Shown here in pieces: positions 10,120 through 19,867 of a DNA stretch of 64,000 nucleotides. The DNA lies in contig CM043943.1 of the NCBI GenBank assembly GCA_014529385.2, positions 153,303,092-153,367,091 on the forward strand, read 5' to 3'. Position 1 is the first letter of the stretch, and every line of letters starts with the position of its first letter. The stretch comes from Adiantum capillus-veneris. Taxonomy: Eukaryota > Streptophyta > Polypodiopsida > Polypodiales > Pteridaceae. Below the pieces are notes generated by a model that was given only the letters and a program-made list of their open reading frames with translations, ran no database searches and was not told where the DNA came from. Position numbers and translations under genes: made by a program.

Positions 10120-10968
10120 ATGGCGTCGAAAGTCGACAAATACAACGGGACCGGTTTCCACACTTGGCAGATCAAAGTTAAAGGCTATTTGATGCGGAAA
10201 AACCTATGGAACATGGTCAAGCCTCTCGCAGTCGACGAATCTGGCACATCCGCTGCAGTTACAAGGGCATTATCTGCTGAGAAACAGAGGAAAGACGAAC
10301 AAGCTTTTGGTATCATTCTAACTTCCTTAGAAGACGACTTTATTCATTATTTGGACGATGTTGATTCTTCAAGTGCTGCCTGGATAGAATTAGAGAAGCT
10401 TTTCGGTGCCAAAGCTAAGTATTCCAAAATGAGTTTAAAAATGGAATTATATTATATTCGCATGCATGAAGATGAAAATATTGCAGCTTTAGCTATTAGA
10501 CTGAAGAGCATCAAAACACAGCTAGTTTATGTTGAAGCCCCTTTGCCAGATGAAGACCATATAGCCGTTTTTTTGAATAGTCTCCCTGCTGAATTTCGTC
10601 AAATTGTCACTATTTTGAAGGAGAAGGATCCTCTGACTTCTTTGGATGGTATTGTTAACTCATTGCAGGAAGAAGAGAAGCGAGTACCACAAATCAGCTC
10701 TTTCATACCAACTGCATATGTAGCCCGTGGTTGCACTTCAATTGCCAATTCCACCAAGGCTACTACCAGCACTAGACCTTGTGCTATATGTGGACGCAAC
10801 AATCATCAAACCAAGGATTGTTTCAACAAAAATCCTTGCACCCATTGTGGAAAGACTAATCATCTGTCGGACAAATGCTTTAAGAAGAACAAGCGAAAGA
10901 TCAATATGGTTGAAGGTGATGAAGACGATGCAGCACCAATGCTTTTCGTAGAAAGTGATGTCCTGTAG
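10120..10968 (+). CDS. gag: Copia-type Gag of the TR-GAG element (282 residues)
   Basis: This is a nucleocapsid precursor that would assemble virus-like particles and package element RNA in the cytoplasm. The start at 10120 fits the family start (MASKVDKYNGTGFHTWQIKV), followed by the UBN2-type Gag fold: KGYLMRKNLW, W88 in the AWIELEKLFG block, then MELYYIRMHEDENIAALAIRL and LPDEDHIAVFLNSLPAEF. Two CCHC zinc knuckles follow, at C221-C224-H229-C234 and C240-C243-H248-C253, then a basic-to-acidic tail. The frame has no stop or frameshift and ends before any protease motif, so this is a stand-alone Gag. It is unrelated in detail to the Copia A/C Gag. Expression would come from the 5' LTR. An intact ORF with young LTRs suggests recent activity. 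Confidence 0.92.
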   Translation: MASKVDKYNGTGFHTWQIKVKGYLMRKNLWNMVKPLAVDESGTSAAVTRALSAEKQRKDEQAFGIILTSLEDDFIHYLDDVDSSSAAWIELEKLFGAKAKYSKMSLKMELYYIRMHEDENIAALAIRLKSIKTQLVYVEAPLPDEDHIAVFLNSLPAEFRQIVTILKEKDPLTSLDGIVNSLQEEEKRVPQISSFIPTAYVARGCTSIANSTKATTSTRPCAICGRNNHQTKDCFNKNPCTHCGKTNHLSDKCFKKNKRKINMVEGDEDDAAPMLFVESDVL

Positions 10969-11238
10969 TTTGTTTTGAGTCTATCTATGTTTCTGTTATG
11001 TCAGTTATTTTTCAATAATTGTATGGGTTATAGACACTGCCATAAAATAAAATGGTAAGACCACCCTTTGTTGTTTGGTCGAGTTCTGGTATGTCTCACA
11101 CTGATGGTTGTTTGAGAGAAGAACACACACACACCTATGTTATTGTCAAGATTGTCAAGGGGCTTCTACTCATGGTTTCAGGTGAATGAACTCTGCCATG
11201 GTCTGTCTGTCTCGAGTCCATTGCCAGTGGTTTGGGCT
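10969..11238 (+). other. TR-GAG 3' untranslated region
   Basis: This non-coding region lies between the Gag stop and the polypurine tract. Nothing resembling protease or polymerase is present. Confidence 0.7.
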
Positions 11239-11261
11239 TGAGGAGGGGGGGGGGGGGGGGG
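11239..11261 (+). promoter_or_regulatory. TR-GAG polypurine tract
   Basis: TTGAGGA is followed by a run of 18 G, ending one base before the 3' LTR. The G run is unusually long and may vary in length between copies or assemblies. Confidence 0.85.
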
Positions 11262-11262
11262 T

Positions 11263-11524
11263 TGTTGGGTATTCAAGCCCATAATGTCTTAGCTCGTGGG
11301 TACAAGCTAGTGGGTACAAACCCTTATAGCATGCAGGTTAGTCCAGTTGCAAGTCAAGTCTGCATGCAGTTTGCAAGGTCCAAAGTTATTTATATTGTAA
11401 AGGCTTCTATAATCAATAATAGCATGTTCTCTTTTTGCAAGCAGAGTTGATCTCTCTCTTTCTTTCTCGCTCTCTGGTGTAGCACGCTTGCACCACCATG
11501 GCTCCATAGCAAAAGCACCCAACA
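11263..11524 (+). repeat. TR-GAG 3' LTR
   Basis: This is the second LTR copy, TGTTGGGT to ACCCAACA, followed by the target duplication ATTGG. Confidence 0.92.
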
Positions 11525-11691
11525 ATTGGTTAGCCTCCCAAGGGGTCCAATGATAAATTAGTTAATTTAATTAATTATTTTTGCATTTATCAAGTCCTTT
11601 CTCTCAAAGGGGAAAGGGGGACACTTGTCCCAAGACTAGCATGCTTGCTTGATATGCCTCTTGCTTGTGATTGGCTAGGCCTGGAGGGCTA

Positions 11692-11918
11692 TGTTACCAT
11701 ATACATGTGGTAGTGATGTGTGTGAACACACTAGGACTGCCGGGGCATTTTTTCCCTCTTTAGGAGTTTTTTTTCCTCGTGCATTGAATATACGCCCATC
11801 ACTCTAGGGCTATCTATCTTTCCATTGCACACTAAGTAATATACTCTCAGTTGTGTGCCTTGAGCTTCCTTCGTCTTCTCCAAGCTCTGTGCGTTTCTCT
11901 GCAACCCTAATTTCAACA
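11692..11918 (+). repeat. Copia A 5' LTR
   Basis: The LTR starts TGTTACCATATACATG and ends TTTCAACA. It shares its sequence with the LTRs at 19641, 23120 and 27798. Confidence 0.92.
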
Positions 11919-11920
11919 AT

Positions 11921-11932
11921 TGGTATCAGAGC
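11921..11932 (+). promoter_or_regulatory. Copia A primer-binding site
   Basis: TGGTATCAGAGC lies two bases after the LTR, complementary to initiator-Met tRNA. Confidence 0.9.
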
Positions 11933-12205
11933 AAGTTGCATCCTCTTGGGCTCAGTCGCCAGCAGCTCCAGCACACGCCTGCTCACTTTCTCCGATTTCT
12001 AATTCGAACTCATTTTGGCCTCCATTTTTGCTACAGGCAGTACTGCACAGGCTATTTCGTCATTTTGTGCAAAATTTTTGTCAGTGCCGTTTTCTGCATA
12101 GCAGGTGCCTTACAGTCTTCTACTGTTTGTTCTATATAGCACGTGTTGTTCCCGCTTTGTTTCTCCTCTTTTCGGGCAATTTTCACATCAGGTGCAGCAT
12201 TTACC

Positions 12206-13260
12206 ATGGCCGACAACAACACAGATGTGTTCAAGATGTTTGTTGCTGAGGACAGATTGGATGGGGACAATTACCCTATGTGGGCTTACATGATGCAACA
12301 TGTTCTTGTGTCAAAGGTCGTCTTGAATATTGTGCAGGGCATTGATGTACGTCCTGGTTCTGAGGATGCAGGCAATGTTGAGGATGTTGTAGGTCTTGCT
12401 GCAAGAATTGCTGCCATTAGAGTTGTTTTGCCTACGGTAGAACGATCTCGTTGGGATGTAAAGGATGCACAGGCTCATGCATTGATTGCGTTGTCTGTGA
12501 AGCACACCATTGTTCCTCACATTCGTTCAGCAAAATCTGCAAAGTAGGCTTGGGATATTTTGGCTCGTCTTTATGCAAGTCGCAATGAGGCTAAAATTGC
12601 TTTGCTGCGTAAAGAGCTGGAATTGAAGATTATGCATGAGGAAGAGGATATGGACATTTTCCTTGATGATGTCAAGGATATCAATGAGCAACTTATTTTT
12701 GCAGGTGAAGTCATTTCAGACAGTTCCCTTGTGCAGACTGTTCTTGATGCCTTACCAGATTCTTACCAGACTTTTACTAGTACTTGGAGACTTATGACCC
12801 AAGGAAATCCTGAAGTTGTCAAGTTTGATGTAGTATGCACATTGCTGTTGCAAGAGTCACTTTCCAGAATAAACAAGACTAGACAACGTGCAGTTGAACA
12901 GGCTTTTATTGCTTCTCAAAGAAAGGGTGGTAATAGCAATGCAGCCACTTCTTATGGTTTTGCTGCAAGTGGCAAAACTTTTGTTCCCAATGCTTCTTCT
13001 GGCAATTATGGTGATAAGGGCAAAAATAAGATACGTTGCCATTATTGTAAAGCTAATGATCACTTGATCAAGCAGTATCCTAAGTTGAAGGCCAAAGAGG
13101 CTAAGAAGAAGGAGGGTGGTTCCACTACCAATGCAGCCATTGTCGAGTCTTCTGTGAAAGGAGACTATGATGCTGATGTTGATGCACAATGGGCTTTTAG
13201 TGCAGAGTGCACTTACAATCCTATTGTCCATGATGCATGCATGTCAGTTGCTGTAGATTC
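12206..13260 (+). pseudogene. gag: Copia A Gag
   Basis: The ATG at 12206 opens MADNNTDVFKMFVAEDRLDG, a family start shared with Copia C. The sequence passes DGDNYPMWAYMMQHVLVSK and the UBN2 block, then meets a TAG at 12545 where Copia C has a glutamine codon. It continues at 12548 with AWDILARLYASRNEAKIALL through to a zinc knuckle CHYCKANDHLIKQY (about 13038-13080). The last knuckle cysteine is tyrosine here; Copia C keeps the cysteine. A Lys/Glu-rich linker leads into protease. The premature stop and lost zinc ligand make this Gag non-functional without readthrough. Confidence 0.88.
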
Positions 13261-14154
13261 ATATGTGTGGTATTTCGACAGTGGTGCTACAAAGCACATT
13301 ACCTCACATCGTGAATTGCTCACCTCTCTCGAGTCTATCCCTCATGGGAATTCAGTCACTTGTGCCAGCAATGCCGCTTATCCGGTTCAGGGAGTTGGAA
13401 AGATCGTGCTTACTGCTGCAAATGGCAGTTCTTTCACACTTGTTGATGCACTTTATGTACCTGGGATTAAGAAGAATCTTTTGTCTGTATCTGCACTTGC
13501 TAGACTTGGACTTGTAGTCAAATTTGTGGATGATAGATGTACAATTCATGATCTCAGTTTCGGTAACGAAATTGTTGCATCTGGGCTTTTGTGCCGTGGG
13601 TTGTATAAGCTCACTTTGTATGACAAGTGTGGACAAAATTTTACAAATACAGTTGCAGATCAAGGGCTATTTCATATGCAAAACTTTGGCATGCACGTTT
13701 TGGTCATCTGAATTTTGCCAGTTTGTTGCGTTTGCAGAAATCTGATATGGTTGCTTCTTTTCCGCCTCTTGAAGCACTTGTCAAACATGTTTGTGAAGGC
13801 TGTATTTTGGGTAAGATGCACCGTTCGAAGTTTCCAAAGGATGGTTCAGTCAGGGCCACATGCAGGTTGCAGCTTGTGCATAGTGATGTTTGTGGGCCCA
13901 TGCAAACTCCGTCCTTGGGCAATTACCTTTACTTTGTGACTTTCATTGATGTTCACTCCAGGCATGCATGGATATTTCCGATTAAAGCGAAGTCCAAAGT
14001 TTTTATGTGCTTCAAACAATTTCTGGCTATGGTTGAAAATGGATCGAAATGTACTATGGCCACCCTCCGTTCCAATCGAGGGGGGGAGTATATGTCTCAT
14101 GAATTTAATGCATTTCTGGCTAGTTGTGGGATAAAACACCAATGTACAGTATGA
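13261..14154 (+). pseudogene. Copia A protease and integrase N-terminal part
   Basis: Protease: WYFDSGATKHITSH at about 13268-13309 has the active-site DSGA intact, followed by the NLLSV block. A frameshift near 13680 moves the reading to the frame of 13627-14154. There the pre-integrase zinc domain (LWHARFGHLNF, then CEGCILGKM) and the integrase core (HSDVCGPMQTPSLGN, FVTFIDVHSR, LRSNRGGEY) are visible. The second catalytic aspartate (normally LRSDxGGEY) is asparagine. The frame stops at 14154 after GIKHQ, and the next sequence is already the start of the reverse-transcriptase part, so the region with the third catalytic residue is deleted. Confidence 0.88.
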
Positions 14155-14156
14155 GC

Positions 14157-15328
14157 AGGCTAGAGGTATGCCAAAATGGCTGGTGCATACATTGCATGAC
14201 AGTACATTAGATGCACCTTTGTCGAGTCGTACTCGTTCAGGCTCTCGCCATGCATCTTATGCATCAAATTGTTATGCTTTGGTTGTGTCTAGCTTACATG
14301 ATGTTGAGGAACCTCTGTCTTTTGATGAAGCACAGAATTCAAAACATTGGATGGCTGCCATGCAATCAGAATATGATGCACTTATAGAAAATCACACATG
14401 GACTTTATGTGTGATTTGCCTCCTGGCAAAAAGGCCATTGGTACGAAGTGGGTTTACAAATTGAAACGCAAGCCGGATGTTGAGATCGGTTGCCATAAAG
14501 CTTGACTTGTTGCAAAAGGTTATGCACAACAAAAAGGCATAGATTATGAAGAGACTTTTGCTCCCACTTGTCGTATGACTACTGTGCGTTTTCTATGTGC
14601 ATTGGCATCTCATTTTGGTTGGGATGTACATATCAGACATTGTTACTGCTTTCTTGAATGGTGACATATTTGAGGAAGTATATGTAACACAGCCTCGCGG
14701 TTTTGTCAAGAAAGGACAAGAGGACAAAGTGTGCAGATCTAAGAAGGCTTTGTATGGGTTGAAGCAATCTCCTCGTGCTTCGTATGAGAAAGCTGACACT
14801 CATTTGGTCAAACAAGGCTTTCGTAACAGTCCAACAGAAAGCACATTGTATGTAAAGCGTGAAGGTGATGTACTTCTCATTGTGGTTCTTTATGTCGATG
14901 ATTTGCTGATCACTGGACCAAATGAGAGACATATTGCTGAATTTAAGGCTGATTTAAATGCTACTTTCAAGATAAAAGATTTGGGGCTGTTGCATCATTA
15001 CTTGGGTATACAGTTTAAGCAGTGTGATGGTGGTATTGCCTTGTGTTAGAAAAGTTACATAGAGACATTGCTATGTAAGTTTGGACTTGAAGATTGCAAA
15101 CCTATTGCCACTCCCATGGAAACAGGATTGAAATTGAGTCTTCATGATGCTGGTGATCCTGCAGATGTCACTTTTTATCAAACTAATGTTGTATGCCTCA
15201 TTTAGGTATGCAACACGAGGCTGGATATTTAGTTTGCAGTCTCATAGGTCATCAGATTTATGCATAGCCCAAGGTCTAATTGTTGGCAAGCTGTCAAGAG
15301 GATTTTTTGCTACCTTAGTGGCACTTTA
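14157..15328 (+). pseudogene. Copia A reverse transcriptase (N-terminal and palm)
   Basis: The segment opens with ARGMPKWLVHTLHD and SSRTRSGSRHASY, the linker before copia RT. It then reads [59 protein letters not shown] and the active site LYVDDLLITG (about 14887-14916), with YVDD intact. A frameshift at 14410-14460, a TGA near 14503, and a TAG at 15047 break it. It runs to 15328, where element D1 interrupts the sequence in the RT/RNase H connection; coding sense resumes at 19041. Confidence 0.88.
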
Positions 15329-15518
15329 TGAAGGGGATCGGGGAGCACCACAGACGGAGAGTGAGAGAGAGAAGGAGACACACGACACACAGATATGGGT
15401 GGGGAGACTCAAAGAGTGAGCAGCCCTCTATACACTTATACTATGTATAAGGTATACAAGTCAGTGGGTGCCCAGACTCTGGGCGGCCGGGCAAGGCACA
15501 GACGCCTATACCCCAACA
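15329..15518 (-). repeat. D1 3' LTR
   Basis: On the - strand it starts TGTTGGGGTATAGGCG and ends CCCCTTCA. The adjoining + strand ACCTCCCACTTAAAGG (15519-15534) is the reverse complement of the polypurine tract AAGTGGGAGG. Confidence 0.92.
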
Positions 15519-15597
15519 ACCTCCCACTTAAAGGCGACTGTGCCTTTAAGCAAGAGAACTTAGTCTGAAGACTACAAAAGGAGAGAGAAAACAGCTC

Positions 15598-16035
15598 TCA
15601 ACCGATGCCCACTGGCTGGCTGTGATCGTGTGCATCCGGCTGTCCTGCTCCCGTGTAAGTCCATACACCACCAGACGTACCGCACACGTACTGCAAGTAT
15701 GTACGTAATACCTGCATATCTCCCTCGTGCACTATGCCATCATCAGTCAACAAACAACTGACAACCCCAACTGCAAATGCTCCCACTGCAGCTGCGATAT
15801 CCGATCTCAAGATCAGCATCTCATACATGAGACCACCGAATGCCGATGCAATGCTAGCGGGCCCTGCTAGCTCTACAGAGCATGCATCAACATATATATC
15901 CCTGGAAATAGGCATCTCTGACTGACAAGGCGTGTCAGCCACATGCATCTCCTGATTGTCAGCAAAAGACGCATCAACCTGTCGTGCAACCTCACAGCAA
16001 ACCAGCTGCTCTGCTGGAAGACATATCCTGCACAA
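15598..16035 (-). pseudogene. D1 residual RT/RNase H region
   Basis: This 145-residue frame resembles the end of copia reverse transcriptase: FGGLMYEMLILRSDIAAAVG matches the GSLMYxMxxTRPDI(A/S)xAVG block, and VLRTYLQYVCGTSGGVWTYTG matches the LRYLKGTxxxGL block. It stops soon after, so the RNase H core is absent. D2 has the same tail at 38504-38854. Between this and the Gag-protease ORF lies a Glu/Ser-rich segment without known domains (16036-16260). Confidence 0.75.
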
Positions 16036-16260
16036 CTATATCCCCACGCTCACTGTCGAGCATAGAAAGGAATGATTGCATAATCGCTGACATCTCAGTA
16101 TCCTCTGCAATCATCCACTGCAAACATGACCACTCAATCTATTGTGACTCACTAGAGCTCTCATGCTCTAACTCCGTATGCATAAACTCTTGCACAACGT
16201 CCTCCTGTCGTGACTCACTAGAGTAAGACCGCTCTACTGTCTATCCTGCATAGAAGTATC

Positions 16261-17463
16261 TCACACAACTGACTCTCTGCTTTGCTCAGTCACTAGCAAA
16301 GCATGCATGTCTGACTCTGTCACCTCTCTGTGTGACTGCTCAAGTCGTGCCCCAACTGTGTGCACAACGAGCTCACTACTCTGCACTCCATGCAAAGCAC
16401 CTTGCAACCCACGAGCAAAAGAGACTGTCCGAGTCTCTCGCTCTGTGCATGGTTGTAACAAGATTGAGACTCGACCATCTCGCACCAGTACTACGTGCAA
16501 TGAGTACCATGTGCCAACTCTAGCACCTCTCGCAATCACCAACGAACCCAAATGCAATGCAAAAGATCGCTCAAGCAGAGATACTCGACATCCACTATCC
16601 CATAACCGTCTGACTGAGATCAAATCCCGTCTCAAATCTGGCACATAACGCACATGACGCAGGGTAAATCTCATACCACTGGGCAAGGACAAACATACGT
16701 CTCCTGCACCCTCAATGTCATACACAACACCATCAGTCATGTGCACACAACCAAGTCTCCCACTAGAAAACGTGCTAAACCACTCACGATGCGACGTGAC
16801 ATGGAAAGTAGCATCTGAATCTAGTAACCAATGTGAAGACAATGTGCAATCCGATATGCAATCCATAGACATAAGATCGTCTGAAGACAAGCTAGAAGTA
16901 AATGTGACATCGCCGTCACAAACATACTCATTAACCACCGTCCTGATCTCACTAGCATCTGTCATGCCCAAATCTGCATCACGCATCTGTCGCCTTCGTT
17001 GTCTCAAACGCCTGAAACATCGACACCTAATGTGCCCTCTATGTCCACAATGCCTATGCCGTTGAGACTTGCGTGTGGGACCAATCTCTCCCATGGACAT
17101 AGAAGTGGGACTAGACTCCCCTGTAGACATGGACGTCGCGTACATAGCATGTAAACTTTGCCATAAATCATGAGTTGTAGTCTCCCTCGAGACTTGCCAG
17201 TAAACAGACTCAACCAGATGCAAACGAATTGTAGACATGGCTAACTCATCAAGATCCTGCCAATCATCATCACACATAGACTTGGGCTTCGCCGATAAAC
17301 CACGCAAGGGTTTATCCTGCCCCAAATCCGCCAATGCAACAAGCATATGCTCCTTCCAAGCAACAAAATCTGCACCATCAAATTGTGTCAGACCATAACG
17401 CTGGAAGTCAAATGAAAAATCAGTCATAATGCTCGCAAAAGAGAAACCAACAATGAGTAGCAA
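16261..17463 (-). CDS. D1 Gag-protease polyprotein (400-residue open frame)
   Basis: This is an uninterrupted frame. The true start is likely Met13 (MTDFSFDFQRYGLTQFDGAD). The Gag block is DFVAWKEHMLVALADLGQDK through VESVYWQVSRETTTHDLWQS. The zinc knuckle at residues 138-149 reads HCGHRGHIRCRC and has lost its first cysteine through a five-residue deletion compared with D2 (CWHCGHRGHIRRRC). The protease block WLLDSDATFHVTSHREWF (residues 212-229) has Asp215, but the usual DSG is DSD, also in D2. The LRHVRYVPDLRRDLISV block (normally YVPxLxxNLLS) follows. The rest has no clear domain. This protein could still make particles but probably cannot mature or integrate alone. Confidence 0.82.
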   Translation of the reverse strand: MLLIVGFSFASIMTDFSFDFQRYGLTQFDGADFVAWKEHMLVALADLGQDKPLRGLSAKPKSMCDDDWQDLDELAMSTIRLHLVESVYWQVSRETTTHDLWQSLHAMYATSMSTGESSPTSMSMGEIGPTRKSQRHRHCGHRGHIRCRCFRRLRQRRRQMRDADLGMTDASEIRTVVNEYVCDGDVTFTSSLSSDDLMSMDCISDCTLSSHWLLDSDATFHVTSHREWFSTFSSGRLGCVHMTDGVVYDIEGAGDVCLSLPSGMRFTLRHVRYVPDLRRDLISVRRLWDSGCRVSLLERSFALHLGSLVIARGARVGTWYSLHVVLVRDGRVSILLQPCTERETRTVSFARGLQGALHGVQSSELVVHTVGARLEQSHREVTESDMHALLVTEQSRESVV

Positions 17464-18548
17464 ATGTCAACCAAATCAGCTCTAAACTGGCTTGAATCGC
17501 ATCAGCAAAAGTCTGCAAATATGGCTCAAAACCTGATGCAAAATTGCACCAATAACCGTGCAAAACCTTGCACAAAATCACAAGTCAATATGACTCGAAT
17601 CCGGCTACCTAGCTCGTAGCCACACAAGCATACATCACAATATTCACTCATGTGAGTGTGCCAAGATAATTGTACGCCTGTCAAACCGTGAGCTAATCAC
17701 CAAGCCCACACTGTGCGGTATCGATGCATACACACGCACAAATCTCCCACCTGCAGAGAACACTGCATGCAAATGTTGAGTGCAACCCGCAATCTCTACC
17801 TAGATCGCATAAATGATGCGCATAAAACTCCTGGGAAAATTTCACCAGAGTTTCGACGCACAATGGCTATCAACACAAAATAATCATTGTCCTGCAAGCT
17901 CAATACAACGAGCAATCAATGCGCATCAAACTACACTCAACATACATGCATAAGCTCTACAAACCTGTGTCCAACAAATGCTCACAAAGAGTACCACAGG
18001 TGACCATACATGTCATCCACAACCAACCTCTGTACTTGCTCACAAGATCTACTGCTCACCACATAAGCATACATAGAGCATTACCCGCTCAAAGACCATG
18101 TATGCAAGCCACAACACTACAGAAGAACCACTCAACTGCAACTGGCAACAGTTGTGGGAGTACTAGACTTAACCTATACCTGGGAGTCAAACCCGATCTT
18201 GTAACACCTCATATGTGCCTGCTACCTGCAGTGTGCACGGGTAAGCTGGCTACAGCAAAGAAAACAACAGAGCCCAAAACTGTCCTAAAAAACAGTCTCT
18301 GTGTTTTTAATTTCAGACCCACCTGCACTCCGAATCAGAAGACAATTCCTTCTACAAAGTCGTAGAGCTTAAAGCCAGCTCCGTTTTGAAACAAAAAGTT
18401 TTGGAATCGAAGCTTTGTAGCTCAAGTTATGAGCAAAACAGTAGACTCTTGTCAAACTGCCAAAAACTGAACGACTTTCTTCTGTGCTTCTTTGAGCTTA
18501 TAGAAAGGCTCAAACTCACTTCCCACCTCGATGCGTGAGCTGAATGCA

Positions 18549-18850
18549 TCAATCTTGCAATGCTTCCATGTCTATGGAAGCTCCAAGCTCCAATCTGTCG
18601 TCGATGTAGCCGTTGCAAAGCTTGCCGAGAAGAGGGAAGATGATGTACACAGTGGGATAATCTGTAGAGGAACTATGGACTGATCTGTGAGCACTAGGAA
18701 GCTCTCGAGAGCTCTCCTGCAAGCCTTTGTATGGCTGTCCACAAGCCTCCTCTATTTCTTTGCTCAGATCTGTGACCTCTCCGCCATAGCCGACGAGTTC
18801 ATCGCGAAGGTGTCCATCTACGCTCTCACACCTGTCGCTTTGATACCAAT
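18549..18850 (-). CDS. D1 leader ORF of unknown origin
   Basis: Read on the - strand from the 5' LTR through the primer site, one frame stays open for 118 codons (18905-18549). The part after the primer site has host-like composition: VDGHLRDELVGYGGEVTDLS, KEIEEACGQPYKGLQ and LLGKLCNGYIDDRLELGASI. I do not recognise the family. D2 shows no matching sequence at the equivalent place, so this could be a captured host fragment or simply fast-evolving leader. Expression as protein is unproven. Confidence 0.4.
18837..18848 (-). promoter_or_regulatory. D1 primer-binding site
   Basis: The reverse complement reads TGGTATCAAAGC, two bases from the 5' LTR. It is one mismatch from the initiator-Met complement. 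Confidence 0.85.
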
Positions 18851-19040
18851 TGAAGGGGATCGGGGAGCACCACAGACGGAGAGTGAGAGAGAGAAGGAGA
18901 CACACGACACACAGATATGGGTGGGGAGACTCAAAGAGTGAGCAGCCCCCTATACACTTATGCTATGTATAAGGTATACAAGTAAGTGGGTGCCCAGACT
19001 CTGGGCGGTCGGGCAAGGCACAGACGCCTATACCCCAACA
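18851..19040 (-). repeat. D1 5' LTR
   Basis: This is the partner of 15329-15518, with about four differences in 190 bp. It is followed by the CTTTA target duplication. Confidence 0.92.
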
Positions 19041-19630
19041 CTTTACATCTTGGCTTGTTTTATCCCAAGGGGGGATCATTACTGCCAGACTTACATGCTT
19101 TTTCGGACTCAAATTGGGCTGGTTGTTTTGACACGAGAGTGTCCACTAGTGGTTTTTATTTCATGCTTGGCAGTTCATGTATATCATGGTTGAGCAAGAA
19201 GCAACCTACTATGGCCACTTCTAGTTGCGAGGCTGAGTACAGAGCAGTCTTCACAGCTACGGTTGAGTGTCTATGGCTCAGACGCCTTATGGCTGATTTG
19301 GGTGTTGGACATGACACTGCCAACACTATCTACACTGACAGTCAGAGTGCATAAGGCGGTTGCAAGGAACCCAATTTTTCATGCTCGCACAAAGCACATT
19401 GAGGTGCATTAACACTATGTCAGGGAGAGGCTCTCAGCAAGAGAGATCAGCTTGGCTTATGTGCCAACACAGGACAACCTTGCAAATCTTTTCACAAAGG
19501 CATTGTCTCGTGAGAAGCTCGAAGCTTTTCACAAAGCTTTTGGCTTGCTCCCCTTTGTGGACTGATCATGTCCTTAGGGCATGTCACTTCCCTTTACTCA
19601 TGTGCCAACTCTTGTTCACTGCATCATTCC
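19041..19630 (+). pseudogene. Copia A RNase H, resumed after D1
   Basis: After D1 the frame continues LGLFYPKGGSLLPDLHAFSD, SNWAGCFDTRVSTSGFYFML, CISWLSKKQPTMATSSCEAE, YRAVFTATVECLWLRRLMAD and TIYTDSQSA, the copia RNase H core. It has a TAA at 19352 just after SQSA, then the terminal blocks in another frame. Polypurine tract AGGGGGG at 19631-19637 and the 3' LTR follow. Confidence 0.85.
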
Positions 19631-19640
19631 AGGGGGGATT

Positions 19641-19867
19641 TGTTACCATATACATGTGGTAGTGATGTGTGTGAACACACTAGGACCGCCAGGGCATTTT
19701 TTCCCTCTTTAGGAGGTTTTTTCCCCCGTGCATTGAATATACTTCTATCACTCTAGGGATAGAAGATCTATCTTTCCATTGCACACTAAGTAATATACTC
19801 TTAGTGCCTTGAGCTTCCTTTCTCTTCTCCAAGCTGTGTGCGTTTCTCTGCAACCCTAATTTCAACA
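19641..19867 (+). repeat. Copia A 3' LTR
   Basis: It starts TGTTACCATATAC and ends TTTCAACA. It differs from the 5' LTR by scattered substitutions and small indels (roughly 93 percent by eye), so it is older than D1 and the TR-GAG. Confidence 0.9.

Larger units (their letters stand above)
9269..11524 (+). mobile_element. TR-GAG: Gag-only LTR retrotransposon (2256 bp)
   Basis: This is a complete small element. It has LTRs of 261 and 262 bp (six substitutions and one indel by hand count), a 5-bp target duplication ATTGG (9264-9268, 11525-11529), a primer site, a G-rich polypurine tract, and one intact ORF encoding Gag. There is no protease, integrase, reverse transcriptase or RNase H and no room for them. 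This matches the non-autonomous terminal-repeat-with-GAG (TR-GAG) class, which relies on an autonomous copia partner. The empty site is visible in the sister LTR at 43619-43632. Confidence 0.93.
15329..19040 (-). mobile_element. Copia derivative D1, young, internally deleted (3712 bp)
   Basis: Two 190-bp LTRs (15329-15518 and 18851-19040) differ at about four positions by hand count. A perfect CTTTA target duplication flanks the element (15324-15328, 19041-19045). On the - strand it runs TGTTGGGGTATAGG to GATCCCCTTCA, with a primer site next to the right LTR and a purine tract next to the left one. The coding part is Gag plus protease plus a short RT/RNase H tail; integrase and most of RT are gone. 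D2 at 35990-39123 has the same layout, so this is a family, not a one-off deletion. Confidence 0.93.
11692..19867 (+). mobile_element. Copia A, full-length but defective, carrying nested element D1
   Basis: The LTRs are 227 bp each (11692-11918 and 19641-19867). The element has an exact primer site, a polypurine tract and the copia domain order gag, protease, integrase, reverse transcriptase, RNase H. Without D1 it is about 4.46 kb. The flanks GGCTA and GGGTC are a decayed duplication of the target still seen intact at about 41450-41465 and 43782-43797 (CTGGAGGGGTCC / TTGGAGGGGTCC). Copia C (23120-28025) is a second member of the family. Stops, a frameshift and an integrase deletion make A non-autonomous. 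Confidence 0.92.

Noticed and set aside
17919-18365. 148-codon + strand frame beside D1 gag (and its counterpart at 36187-36510 -)
   Set aside because: It is antisense to the D1/D2 leader. It is open in both copies, but the leader is on the other strand and the peptide has no known domain; shared sequence alone explains the likeness.
11692-19867. Copia A and D1 as one composite element
   Set aside because: D1 has its own LTRs, primer site and CTTTA duplication and lies in opposite orientation, so it is a separate later insertion.
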